From: Treponema sp.
Lineage (GTDB): Bacteria; Spirochaetota; Spirochaetia; Treponematales; Treponemataceae
Assembly (NCBI GenBank): GCA_017617145.1
Contig: JAFZWX010000142.1
Coordinates: 1-14,984, forward strand
Length of the DNA: 14,984 nt
Direction: 5' to 3'
Part shown: positions 6,889 through 13,127 of the stretch, piece after piece
Position numbering within the stretch: the first letter of the stretch is position 1
How the letters are laid out: the number at the start of each line of letters is the position of its first letter
Program-made: the position numbers and the translations under genes
Notes under the pieces: model-generated
The model's input: the letters and a program-made list of their open reading frames with translations, nothing else
Database searches by the model: none
What the model was told of the DNA's origin: nothing

Positions 6889-6977
6889 GAAAAACTGCTT
6901 ACGCGTGGAACCTGATTTTGCTCCACTAAACGAAGAGGACGTTCCGCAAAATCAGAACCCCCGCTCCGCAGTTTTTC
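6889..6977. repeat. Nested inverted-repeat element upstream of the acyltransferase gene
   Basis: Three nested stems fit one 89-base element: GAAAAACTGC (6889-6898) with GCAGTTTTTC (6968-6977); CTGATTTTGC (6912-6921) with GCAAAATCAG (6946-6955); and AACG/CGTT (6929-6932, 6940-6943) closing an AAGAGGA loop. Competing pairings exist: GTGGA 6905-6909 with TCCAC 6922-6926, and GGAAC 6907-6911 with GTTCC 6941-6945, the latter crossing the 10-bp stem. It lies in the 5' region of the acyltransferase gene and ends about 27 bases before ATG 6862. It could be a leader structure or a small palindromic element. Confidence 0.6.
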
Positions 6978-6992
6978 AAATGGATTCGTTAT

Positions 6993-7016
6993 AAAAAAAA
7001 TGCCGTGTACACGGCA
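6993..7016 (-). terminator. Rho-independent terminator of the symporter transcript
   Basis: On the minus strand the palindrome TGCCGTGTACACGGCA (7016-7001) is followed directly by eight T residues (7000-6993). It lies about 240 bases beyond the symporter stop, so the symporter message would have a long 3' UTR that includes the hairpin array. A second hairpin, TGTAGTTT/AAACTACA (7021-7038), stands just before it. Confidence 0.8.
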
Positions 7017-7063
7017 AAGATGTAGTTTGAAAACTACAAAAATACATTTGAAAAATCAACTCC

Positions 7064-7263
7064 CGGAGTAGGAATTATAGAAGGAATTGAAAAAGTAGTA
7101 CTCGGAGCAAGAATTGGCTGAGGACAACTTCCTTCTGTTGGCTGAAGACAATTCTTGCGGGAGAGGACTACTTTTTCCTCTCAAGATTATTTTCTACGGG
7201 AGAGGTCTGATTTTTCCTCTCTATCTCAATTCTCACGGGAGCAGCAGTACTTTTTTTCTACTG
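7064..7263 (-). repeat. 39-bp-period hairpin array in the 3' UTR of the symporter gene
   Basis: On the plus strand a CGG(G)AG motif begins at 7064 and 7103, and after a 16-base insertion at 7158, 7197 and 7236, each pair exactly 39 bases apart. Units at 7158 and 7197 each hold GAGAGG-(10)-CCTCTC; the unit at 7236 holds CAGTA-(9)-TACTG (7245-7263), overlapping the symporter stop codon. Across the centre, AAAAAGTAGT (7090-7099) pairs with ACTACTTTTT (7167-7176) and GCAAGAATTG (7107-7116) with CAATTCTTGC (7149-7158). Within the loop GGCTGAGGACAA (7116-7127) recurs as GGCTGAAGACAA (7140-7151). With the terminator downstream, it should be transcribed on the minus strand as part of the symporter message. 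I recognise no known RNA family. Confidence 0.7.
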
Positions 7264-8691
7264 TAACTTCGGATATTTTTCGAAATATGTCTTTGTTTCT
7301 TTGGCTACAACGCCTGCCAAAACAATCAACGCAATACAGTTAGGAATTGCCATCAATCCGTTGAAGATATCGGCAATGTCGAATACTGTTGTTACAGTAA
7401 AGTATGGTCCGATTGCAACAGCTACAATGTAAAGAATACGGTATACCATTACAACCTGCATTTTTCCACCGGTAACATATTCAAGACACTTTTCTGAGTA
7501 ATAGTCCCAGCCAAGGATTGTTGTAAATGCAAAGAATGCAAGACAAAGCATAAGAAGGAACTGGATAGAAACACCGTCACCACCAAGATTCCATGAAAGT
7601 GCGTTTGCTGTAAGTTCAACACCCTTCCAACCTGCAGCTTCACATTTAGCAAAGAATTCAGGATTTGTCATAGCAAGGATAATTGCAAGACCAGTCATTG
7701 TACAAACGATAAGTGTGTCGATTACAGTACCAGTCATGTTTACAAGACCCTGTTCTACAGGTTCGTCAGTTTGAACTGGAGCAGCAGCAATTGGAGCAGA
7801 ACCAAGACCAGCCTCGTTAGAAAAGATACCGCGGGCAATACCCTTACGCATAGAATCGAGTACCTGCTTCATAACCCAACCAGCAGCACCACCAGCCATA
7901 GCCTTCCAACCAAATGCGCTCTTGAAAATAAGAACGAATGCAGCTGGAATCTTTGTAGCATTCATGATGATTACAGAAACACCCAAGAATACATAAACGA
8001 TTGCCATTGCAGGAACAACCTTTTCGGCAACAGCAGAAATTCTCTTAAGACCACCAATGATTACAAGTGCGGCACAAAGTGTTACAACAATACCACCAAT
8101 TACTGTAGCCCATGAATATTCGCTTCCGGCAAATACAAATGCAGTTCCGGAATTGCTGAATGCCATGTTTACGGCAGAAGTAATACCGTTTACCTGAGTC
8201 ATTGTACCAATACCCATAAGACCGGCAAGGGCTCCGAATACGGCGAACAAAACTGCAAGCCACTTCCACTTTGGTCCCATACCTTTTTCGATTGTATAGA
8301 AAGGTCCACCAAGAACGTGACCGTCTTCTTTTACTTCACGATATTTTATTGCAAGCATACATTCTGCATATTTTGTAGCAGTACCAAGAATTGCGGCAAT
8401 CCACATCCAGAAAAGAGCACCAGGTCCACCAGCTGCAATAGCAGTTCCTACACCGACAATGTTTCCTGTACCGATTGTAGCAGAAAGTGCAGTACAAAGA
8501 GCAGCAAAGCCACTAAGCTCACCCTGTCCTTCGTTTTTCTTGAAGATACCCTTAAAGGCTCTTCCCAACTTTGAAAATTGAATACCTCTTGCAGCAATTG
8601 TCATGATTAAACCAGTTGCAAGAATAAGGACGATTGTAGGAATTCCCCATACAACGTCATCGATTTTTGTAACAATTTCACTGAATGACAT
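7258..8691 (-). CDS. Sodium:alanine (AGCS-family) amino acid symporter
   Basis: The 477-residue protein is polytopic and matches the length of the alanine/glycine:cation symporter family, which imports alanine or glycine (sometimes glutamine) with Na+ or H+ through the inner membrane. Hallmarks are ATIGTGNIVGVGTAIAAGGP and GALFWMWIAAILGTATKYAE in the N-terminal third and GIARGIFSNEAGLGSAPIAA in the middle. ATG 8691 is chosen because AAGGA lies about 8 bases upstream and MSFSEIV begins an ordinary N-terminus; the in-frame ATGs farther up near 8742 have no such site and would add an odd MMCSTTEILI segment. It has its own promoter and about 120 bases of leader. Its 3' UTR carries the hairpin array and a terminator. 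Confidence 0.93.
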   Translation of the reverse strand: MSFSEIVTKIDDVVWGIPTIVLILATGLIMTIAARGIQFSKLGRAFKGIFKKNEGQGELSGFAALCTALSATIGTGNIVGVGTAIAAGGPGALFWMWIAAILGTATKYAECMLAIKYREVKEDGHVLGGPFYTIEKGMGPKWKWLAVLFAVFGALAGLMGIGTMTQVNGITSAVNMAFSNSGTAFVFAGSEYSWATVIGGIVVTLCAALVIIGGLKRISAVAEKVVPAMAIVYVFLGVSVIIMNATKIPAAFVLIFKSAFGWKAMAGGAAGWVMKQVLDSMRKGIARGIFSNEAGLGSAPIAAAPVQTDEPVEQGLVNMTGTVIDTLIVCTMTGLAIILAMTNPEFFAKCEAAGWKGVELTANALSWNLGGDGVSIQFLLMLCLAFFAFTTILGWDYYSEKCLEYVTGGKMQVVMVYRILYIVAVAIGPYFTVTTVFDIADIFNGLMAIPNCIALIVLAGVVAKETKTYFEKYPKLQ

Positions 8692-8819
8692 TTTTATGTC
8701 CTTGAAAAATAGAATAAGAATCTCCGTAGTAGAGCACATCACCGGATTGTGAAGCAGCTCGCAAGTTACTATTCAGAGAATCACTAGAAGCAAAGCACGT
8801 TGTTTCTAATGACAGTAAT

Positions 8820-8848
8820 ATTATAACATGGAAAGGGGATTTTAACAA
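8820..8848 (-). promoter_or_regulatory. Promoter of the symporter gene
   Basis: Read on the minus strand, TTGTTA (8848-8843), 17 bases and TATAAT (8825-8820) form a good promoter with predicted start near 8813. The leader to 8692 contains an imperfect hairpin (AGAAGCAA near 8786-8793 with TTGTTTCT) but no riboswitch class that I recognise. Confidence 0.6.
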
Positions 8849-8860
8849 TAAAAAGAATGG

Positions 8861-8882
8861 ATTGCCACGCTACGCTCGCAAT
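8861..8882. repeat. Short palindromic repeat (ATTGC...GCAAT)
   Basis: ATTGC (8861-8865) and GCAAT (8878-8882) enclose CACGCTACGCTC, and a GACAGG tail follows. From memory, this resembles a widespread bacterial dispersed repeat of the type TCATTGCGAG...GCAATCC. Its core is the reverse complement of AGCGTAGCGTG in the palindrome at 2316-2361. It lies between the divergent symporter and tRNA promoters. Confidence 0.55.
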
Positions 8883-8893
8883 GACAGGGATGG

Positions 8894-8922
8894 TTGACAT
8901 CCACCACCATTTTTGATATATT
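8894..8922 (+). promoter_or_regulatory. Promoter of tRNA-Cys
   Basis: TTGACA (8894-8899), exactly 17 bases, then TATATT (8917-8922). The expected start, near 8929-8931, lies just before the tRNA, which is usual for a stable RNA gene. Confidence 0.75.
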
Positions 8923-8934
8923 GAACAAACCAAC

Positions 8935-9006
8935 GGAGTGGTACCCAAGCGGTAAGGGACTGGTCTGCAAAACCATCATTGGTAGGTTCGACTCCTATCC
9001 ACTCCT
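8935..9006 (+). tRNA. tRNA-Cys (anticodon GCA)
   Basis: The 72-base cloverleaf is complete. The acceptor GGAGTGG (8935-8941) pairs with CCACTCC (8999-9005), and the discriminator is T9006, as expected for cysteine. The D arm is CCC-AAGCGGTAA-GGG, the anticodon loop CTGCAAA holds GCA, the variable loop is CATTG, and the T arm is GTAGG-TTCGACT-CCTAT. Position 27-43 of the anticodon stem is a C-T mismatch, and the outer T-stem pair is G-T. CCA is not encoded and must be added. It has its own promoter and terminator. Confidence 0.95.
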
Positions 9007-9016
9007 TAGCACAGAG

Positions 9017-9047
9017 GGCTGTCTTTTTTAAGGCAGCCTTTTGTTTT
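9017..9047 (+). terminator. Rho-independent terminator of tRNA-Cys
   Basis: GGCTGTC (9017-9023) pairs with GGCAGCC (9032-9038) through 7 bp including one U-G, followed by TTTTGTTTT. Confidence 0.75.
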
Positions 9048-9087
9048 CCATCCCGTAGAAGCTAAGCTCCGGGGTGATTACATATAT

Positions 9088-9115
9088 GGCTGGCTCGAAA
9101 GGGCTGGCCTTTTTT
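9088..9115 (+). terminator. Second plus-strand terminator-like hairpin
   Basis: GGCTGGCT (9088-9095), loop CGAAAG and GGCTGGCC (9102-9109) form an 8-bp stem that needs three G-U pairs, followed by six T residues. It overlaps the stop codon of the convergent small membrane protein gene. It could back up the tRNA terminator or end a separate short RNA from 9048 onward. Confidence 0.5.
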
Positions 9116-9389
9116 ATTGATTTGGAAAAAGCTCCTGTATTGCTACTACAGCACCAAGAACGCCGCAACCACATAAAGCGGCAGTCGGTAACGGTTCAAA
9201 ATGAATGAACAGACACAAAACAATGATAGCAGCGCCTGCAAGTAAAATTGCAGCTTCGCGTACCCAGAATCCTCTGCCACGATTTTTAAAGCCTTCAGTA
9301 CCTGATTTTTTTATGCGGAATGGAATTGAAATCAACACTACGACGTAAAGTGCAAGTGCTGCAAATGCTATGTAATTACTGTATATCAT
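9114..9389 (-). CDS. Small integral membrane protein, three predicted helices
   Basis: From ATG 9389 the protein is 91 residues. Hydrophobic segments lie at about 6-23, 46-64 and 68-86, with a basic loop (RIKKSG...KNRGRGFW) after the first that should face the cytoplasm. No family is recognised. ATG 9389 overlaps the stop of the upstream Nudix gene as ATGA and has a weak GGTGGA site; an ATG five codons earlier (9404) has no such site. The overlap implies translational coupling, so the product may work with the Nudix protein or with the ECF module ahead of it. It is too small for an ECF S component, which has about six helices. Confidence 0.7.
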   Translation of the reverse strand: MIYSNYIAFAALALYVVVLISIPFRIKKSGTEGFKNRGRGFWVREAAILLAGAAIIVLCLFIHFEPLPTAALCGCGVLGAVVAIQELFPNQ

Positions 9390-9934
9390 ATGGTTTCCAC
9401 CCATTTTAATAATGTCTGTCTGGCACTTGGAAAAGCAAGCGGCAATGATTCAACATCAGCGGCAGTTTGAACCTTTCTTATTTCAAATCTTACAACTTCG
9501 CTTTCTTCGCGGTGGAGCGTTTTTACAAAATCATTCATATCCTTATATTTACCTGAAAGTCTGGCCTTAAAAAAAATATCACATGTTTTATACTCAATAT
9601 TTTTATATTCGTAAGTATTCGGGAATGTACACAAAAACTCAGCTCCCTCTATCTCGGCATCAAGTTCTTCACGACATTCACGAACAACAGCCTGTTCTGC
9701 ACTTTCATCAGGATCTACAAATCCACCGGGCAGACACAAAAATCCTTTGCGAGGTTCTTTTGCCCTGACTTCAAAAAGCACATTTCCAAAATCATCATAA
9801 AGCACAATACCAACAGCAGCAGCAACATTACAATATAAATCAAAACCACAGTCAGAACAAAGCCATTTTTTCCCGTCCCGCCATTGGATTTTTTTACTGC
9901 CACAGTTAGGGCATAGATTAAATTTATTTTCCAT
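9386..9934 (-). CDS. Nudix hydrolase with N-terminal zinc ribbon
   Basis: The 182-residue protein starts with a four-cysteine zinc ribbon (CPNCGSK...CSDCGF; Cys8, 11, 26, 29). The Nudix box GGFVDPDESAEQAVVRECRE (70-89) and EL follows; the usual Gly near its end is Asp92, but the REcREE metal ligands are kept. SLPLAFPSARQ near the C-terminus recalls the SQPWPFPxS motif of NADH pyrophosphatases (NudC), though the protein is shorter than NudC, so a NAD(H)-like or other nucleotide-sugar substrate is only a guess. Its ATG lies inside the end of the ECF gene (11-base overlap), with GAGGTG about 7 bases upstream in that gene's last codons. Confidence 0.88.
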   Translation of the reverse strand: MENKFNLCPNCGSKKIQWRDGKKWLCSDCGFDLYCNVAAAVGIVLYDDFGNVLFEVRAKEPRKGFLCLPGGFVDPDESAEQAVVRECREELDAEIEGAEFLCTFPNTYEYKNIEYKTCDIFFKARLSGKYKDMNDFVKTLHREESEVVRFEIRKVQTAADVESLPLAFPSARQTLLKWVETI

Positions 9935-12092
9935 TAAAACACCTCATGACAATTGCATCTGCAAGAATTTCGCTGCGTTTTACAGTTCGAATTACAAGTG
10001 GAACAATCAAAGGAACAACAGCCTTTATACGGGCAAGCTTACTTTTTACTTTACCAAGCCCGCCACGAATAATCTGAGTTTTTATAATATCAGCCGCTTC
10101 ATCTACAAGTAACGGAATAAAGCGGAAAATAAGTTCAAGAATTAAAATAAGACTTTTGAACGGCACCAGTTTTTTAAGTCCATCAATCAAATCATATTCA
10201 GGGGTTGAAACAAAGAACGCACACACACATAAAAGCGATGCATAAGTACGAAGAATTGAATTCAAACAAAACCAAAGCTTTGACGGCGTAATAGTAAAAA
10301 ATCTCCAGGTAGTAAAATGGACTTCATCAGCAAGTGCCGGACGAAACACAATCTGAAAAATTGCAAAAAAACAAAGGAACGGAAGTATTTTTATTACGCT
10401 TTTGATAATTTTCTTAAAACTGAAATTTGCAAACAGACAATAAACAATAGAAGCAAAAACCATACATACACAAGGGATTGTAGTTTTAAATACAAGTGAC
10501 AAAACAAAAAGTACAAGGAACAGAATTATACGCACAAAAGGCGGAAGTTTTTCAAGACGGCATTTTGTTTTCCAACCAGAACCGGAAAGTCCTGTTGAAA
10601 ACGATCTGAAATTTTTCAAAAGTTCTATAGATTGATATGGTATAAGCTGTTGTAAAGAAGACTCGTTCGTTTGTATAGCCGCATCAGATGAAAGAGTATC
10701 ATCAACGATTATTCCATTTTCTATTTTTATTTCTCTGTCGGCAAAATCGGCTTCGTCTTTATGATGAGTAGAAAATAAAACAGTCTTACCTTCATCAGCA
10801 AGAGAGCGTAACATTTTCATAACACGCGAACGGGAAATCCCATCAAGACCTGCTGTTGGCTCATCAAAAAAAACAACATCACGATTCATAGCAAGAATAC
10901 CGGCAATTGCAAGTCTTCTTTGTTCACCACCACTTAAACCTGCAGACTGACGTTCCGCATACAAAGAATAAGGAAGCCCTGCCCTATCCATTGAATTTTT
11001 TACAAGTTCAACAAGCGCCCGCCCTTTTACACCATCATTACGGGGACCAAACGCAACATCATCTGCAGCAAAGGCTTCAAACAAAGCAGCTGCACAATTC
11101 TGCTGGGCAAGAGAAGGCTTTTCGTCACAAAGTACACGACCAGCTGCAGGTTGCAGAAGAGCTGCACCAAGTTCAAGCAAGGTTGACTTTCCGGCTCCAG
11201 AAGGTCCTGTTAAAGCAGTAAGAGTCCCCTTGTATAAAGAAAAGGAAATATTGTTTATAAAGCAATCAGCTTCTTCTTTTTTTTGTTTTATTTTAGAAGG
11301 ATAAGAAAAACTTACATTTTCAAAACGAATAGTTTCCTGTGCCTCTGCCCCATCAGTAATATAAGGAGCTGCAGTCTCACGCCGTTTTTTAGCAAGAAGC
11401 TCGCCACGAACTTTTTTTACAAATTCAGGCTTTGACAGAAAATCGTTTGAAGTACCCTCATAAAAAATCCGGCCACCTTCAAGCCCTATTACATTTTTTG
11501 CTTCTTTTACTGCATCTAAATCATGTGTAATGTGAATGATTGTATTTCCACGATTGTTCAGGCTTCGTAAAATCTCATAAATATTGTCTCTTGAAGCCGG
11601 ATCAAGCATTGCAGTTGCTTCATCAAGAATAAGGATTTCGGGCATAACGGCAAACATACCGGCAAATGCAAGCTTTTGAGTTTGTCCAAGCGACAATGAA
11701 TTTGAAGGAGATTCTGCCTTATCTAAAAGCTCCACAATAGAAAGCGATTCCATTGTCCTAAGTTCAACTTCACTGGAACTAAGTTTAAGATTTTGTGGTC
11801 CAAAGGCTGTATCACGATAAACCTTACTGCTTACAATCTGATCCTTTGGTGATTGAAAAACAAGCCCAATACGTTTTCCTTCTGCAATAGAAATTTCACC
11901 TTCCTGCTTTTCAATTAATCCACAGATAAGCCGACACAACGTACTCTTTCCACTACCATTTGTTCCAATAATAGCCGTATATGACGAAGGCTCCAGACAA
12001 AACGAAACATTGTCCAGAGCCTTATTTGTATCATAACTATATGAGAGATTATTTACTGTGATTACTGCATTTTTGCTGTTGTTTTCAACCAT
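9924..12092 (-). CDS. Single-chain ECF transporter energizing module (EcfA-EcfA'-EcfT fusion)
   Basis: One 722-residue protein carries three parts. ATPase 1 (1-235): Walker A GTNGSGKST (43-51), Q-loop FQSPKDQ (79-85), signature LSLGQ (133-137, a Leu where Gly is usual), Walker B ILILDEAT (153-160), His190. ATPase 2 (about 254-470): Walker A GPSGAGKST (296-304), signature LSGGE (386-390), Walker B VVFFDEPT (406-413), HH 443-444. From about 515 a hydrophobic domain with five or six helices ends in RTVKRSEILADAIVMRCF, the coupling region of EcfT. ECF importers take up vitamins or metal ions using a separate S component; none is visible here, so the substrate is unknown. There is no Shine-Dalgarno before ATG 12092; TATACT lies 12 bases upstream. 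Confidence 0.88.
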   Translation of the reverse strand: MVENNSKNAVITVNNLSYSYDTNKALDNVSFCLEPSSYTAIIGTNGSGKSTLCRLICGLIEKQEGEISIAEGKRIGLVFQSPKDQIVSSKVYRDTAFGPQNLKLSSSEVELRTMESLSIVELLDKAESPSNSLSLGQTQKLAFAGMFAVMPEILILDEATAMLDPASRDNIYEILRSLNNRGNTIIHITHDLDAVKEAKNVIGLEGGRIFYEGTSNDFLSKPEFVKKVRGELLAKKRRETAAPYITDGAEAQETIRFENVSFSYPSKIKQKKEEADCFINNISFSLYKGTLTALTGPSGAGKSTLLELGAALLQPAAGRVLCDEKPSLAQQNCAAALFEAFAADDVAFGPRNDGVKGRALVELVKNSMDRAGLPYSLYAERQSAGLSGGEQRRLAIAGILAMNRDVVFFDEPTAGLDGISRSRVMKMLRSLADEGKTVLFSTHHKDEADFADREIKIENGIIVDDTLSSDAAIQTNESSLQQLIPYQSIELLKNFRSFSTGLSGSGWKTKCRLEKLPPFVRIILFLVLFVLSLVFKTTIPCVCMVFASIVYCLFANFSFKKIIKSVIKILPFLCFFAIFQIVFRPALADEVHFTTWRFFTITPSKLWFCLNSILRTYASLLCVCAFFVSTPEYDLIDGLKKLVPFKSLILILELIFRFIPLLVDEAADIIKTQIIRGGLGKVKSKLARIKAVVPLIVPLVIRTVKRSEILADAIVMRCFNGK

Positions 12093-12129
12093 ACAATGAA
12101 AGACAGTATATCACAATCAATATTTTTTT

Positions 12130-13095
12130 CTAGTCCTCAGAAATTTCAATCTGAACTTTAACAGAGGCTGTAGTTGGAACTACTACAGGAGCTGTTTCAG
12201 TTGTAGTAACTGGAGTTGCAGAAGAAGAAGCTACACTTGCTTCCATTGCTTCTTTTGATGATGCTGAAGAAACTGTTGACTTTACTTTGTTTACACGCTT
12301 TTTAGCTTCTACAACAGGTTTTGAAGCAACACCCTTCTGATTGATTGTGGAAGACTGTCCTGCACCTACAACCATTGCACCTTTTGGAGCGTTATCAACA
12401 ATATTTACTGCAGTAGTTGTAGCAGTAGCAGGTCCCTTATCTACAGCAGCAGGAGTTTCTGCAACAACAGGAGCCGATTCAACAGGAGCGGCAGGAGTAT
12501 CTACAACTGCAGGTTCACTTGCGCTGCCTTCTGCGGTACCAGCATCTCCAGAAGCACCTTCAACATTACCTGTTTCATCTTCGGCGTCATCTTCATAACT
12601 AATTGAAGGCATTACAAAATCGCTTGCCTTATAATATGCAATTGCACCAGAGAAAACCTTTGCTTTTCCGTTTGCAAAGATTGTAAAGTCTGTACCACGA
12701 ACAGAAGCGACACCTACCGGAGTACGGGCTGTATATTCAATTCGTTTTCCTTCGGCATGAGTTACCTTTGAACGAACAGCACCTGTATCTACCTTAATAC
12801 TTACGGTTTCTTTAGTTCCAGATGACTTTAATGTTTCAAGAGTAATACGAGAAAGTGCTGGAACTGCCATTACAGAACCATTATAATTAAGACGGGCTTC
12901 AGACTGAAAACCTGTACTAATAGTTTCAGCTTCATTTACAACATCGCCAACCTTCAATGAAACCCATTCATCTCCACGACTTACTTCAACCTTTCCTTTT
13001 ACATAAGTAACCTTTGCACTTGCAGCAAAAATTGAACTGCCTGCAAAAACAGTAAGAAGAGCGGCAATAATCATTTTAGAAATCAATCTTTTCAT
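12130..13095 (-). CDS. Secreted FecR-domain protein with low-complexity C-terminus
   Basis: From ATG 13095 the protein is 321 residues: a signal peptide (MKRLISKMIIAALLTVFAGS, then SIFA, cleavage near AASA), then a FecR domain at about 28-150 (KVTYVKGKVEVSRGDEWVSL, VGDVVNEAETISTG, RTPVGVASVRGTDFTI), then a 150-residue tail rich in Ala, Val, Thr, Pro, Ser and acid. There is no transmembrane anchor or sigma-factor partner, so it is not a classical FecR anti-sigma regulator; in spirochaetes such proteins are more likely periplasmic or surface-associated. ATG 13095 follows a perfect GGAGGTGATT; an ATG five codons upstream is itself part of that site. It ends 37 bases before the ECF gene. Confidence 0.85.
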   Translation of the reverse strand: MKRLISKMIIAALLTVFAGSSIFAASAKVTYVKGKVEVSRGDEWVSLKVGDVVNEAETISTGFQSEARLNYNGSVMAVPALSRITLETLKSSGTKETVSIKVDTGAVRSKVTHAEGKRIEYTARTPVGVASVRGTDFTIFANGKAKVFSGAIAYYKASDFVMPSISYEDDAEDETGNVEGASGDAGTAEGSASEPAVVDTPAAPVESAPVVAETPAAVDKGPATATTTAVNIVDNAPKGAMVVGAGQSSTINQKGVASKPVVEAKKRVNKVKSTVSSASSKEAMEASVASSSATPVTTTETAPVVVPTTASVKVQIEISED

Positions 13096-13127
13096 AGGAA
13101 TCACCTCCATCTATATATATTCCTGCA

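Noticed and set aside
7064..7263. CRISPR-like array, from the 39-bp period
   Set aside because: The repeats are degenerate, each unit is itself the repeat with no spacers of separate origin, and there are no cas genes nearby.
7155..7343. Plus-strand ORF with 13-residue repeats (RERTTFSS..., RERSDFSS...)
   Set aside because: It uses a TTG start, has no ribosome binding site and runs antisense into the symporter. The protein repeat is a by-product of the 39-bp DNA period, which happens to be divisible by three.
8692..8813. Glycine or other riboswitch in the symporter leader
   Set aside because: Only one weak hairpin is visible; the conserved cores of known amino acid riboswitches are not seen.
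9017..9116. Part of a longer tRNA or rRNA operon
   Set aside because: A terminator follows the tRNA at once, and no second cloverleaf or rRNA sequence of useful length is present.
9114..9389. S component of the ECF transporter
   Set aside because: Three short helices in 91 residues; S components have about six helices and 170 or more residues.
12341..12598. Plus-strand Ala/Thr/Ser-rich ORF
   Set aside because: It is a shadow of the low-complexity C-terminus of the FecR-domain gene.
12130..13095. FecR protein as an anti-sigma or iron-signalling regulator
   Set aside because: There is no sigma factor or TonB receptor nearby, no cytoplasmic N-terminal regulatory helix domain, and the protein has a cleavable signal peptide.
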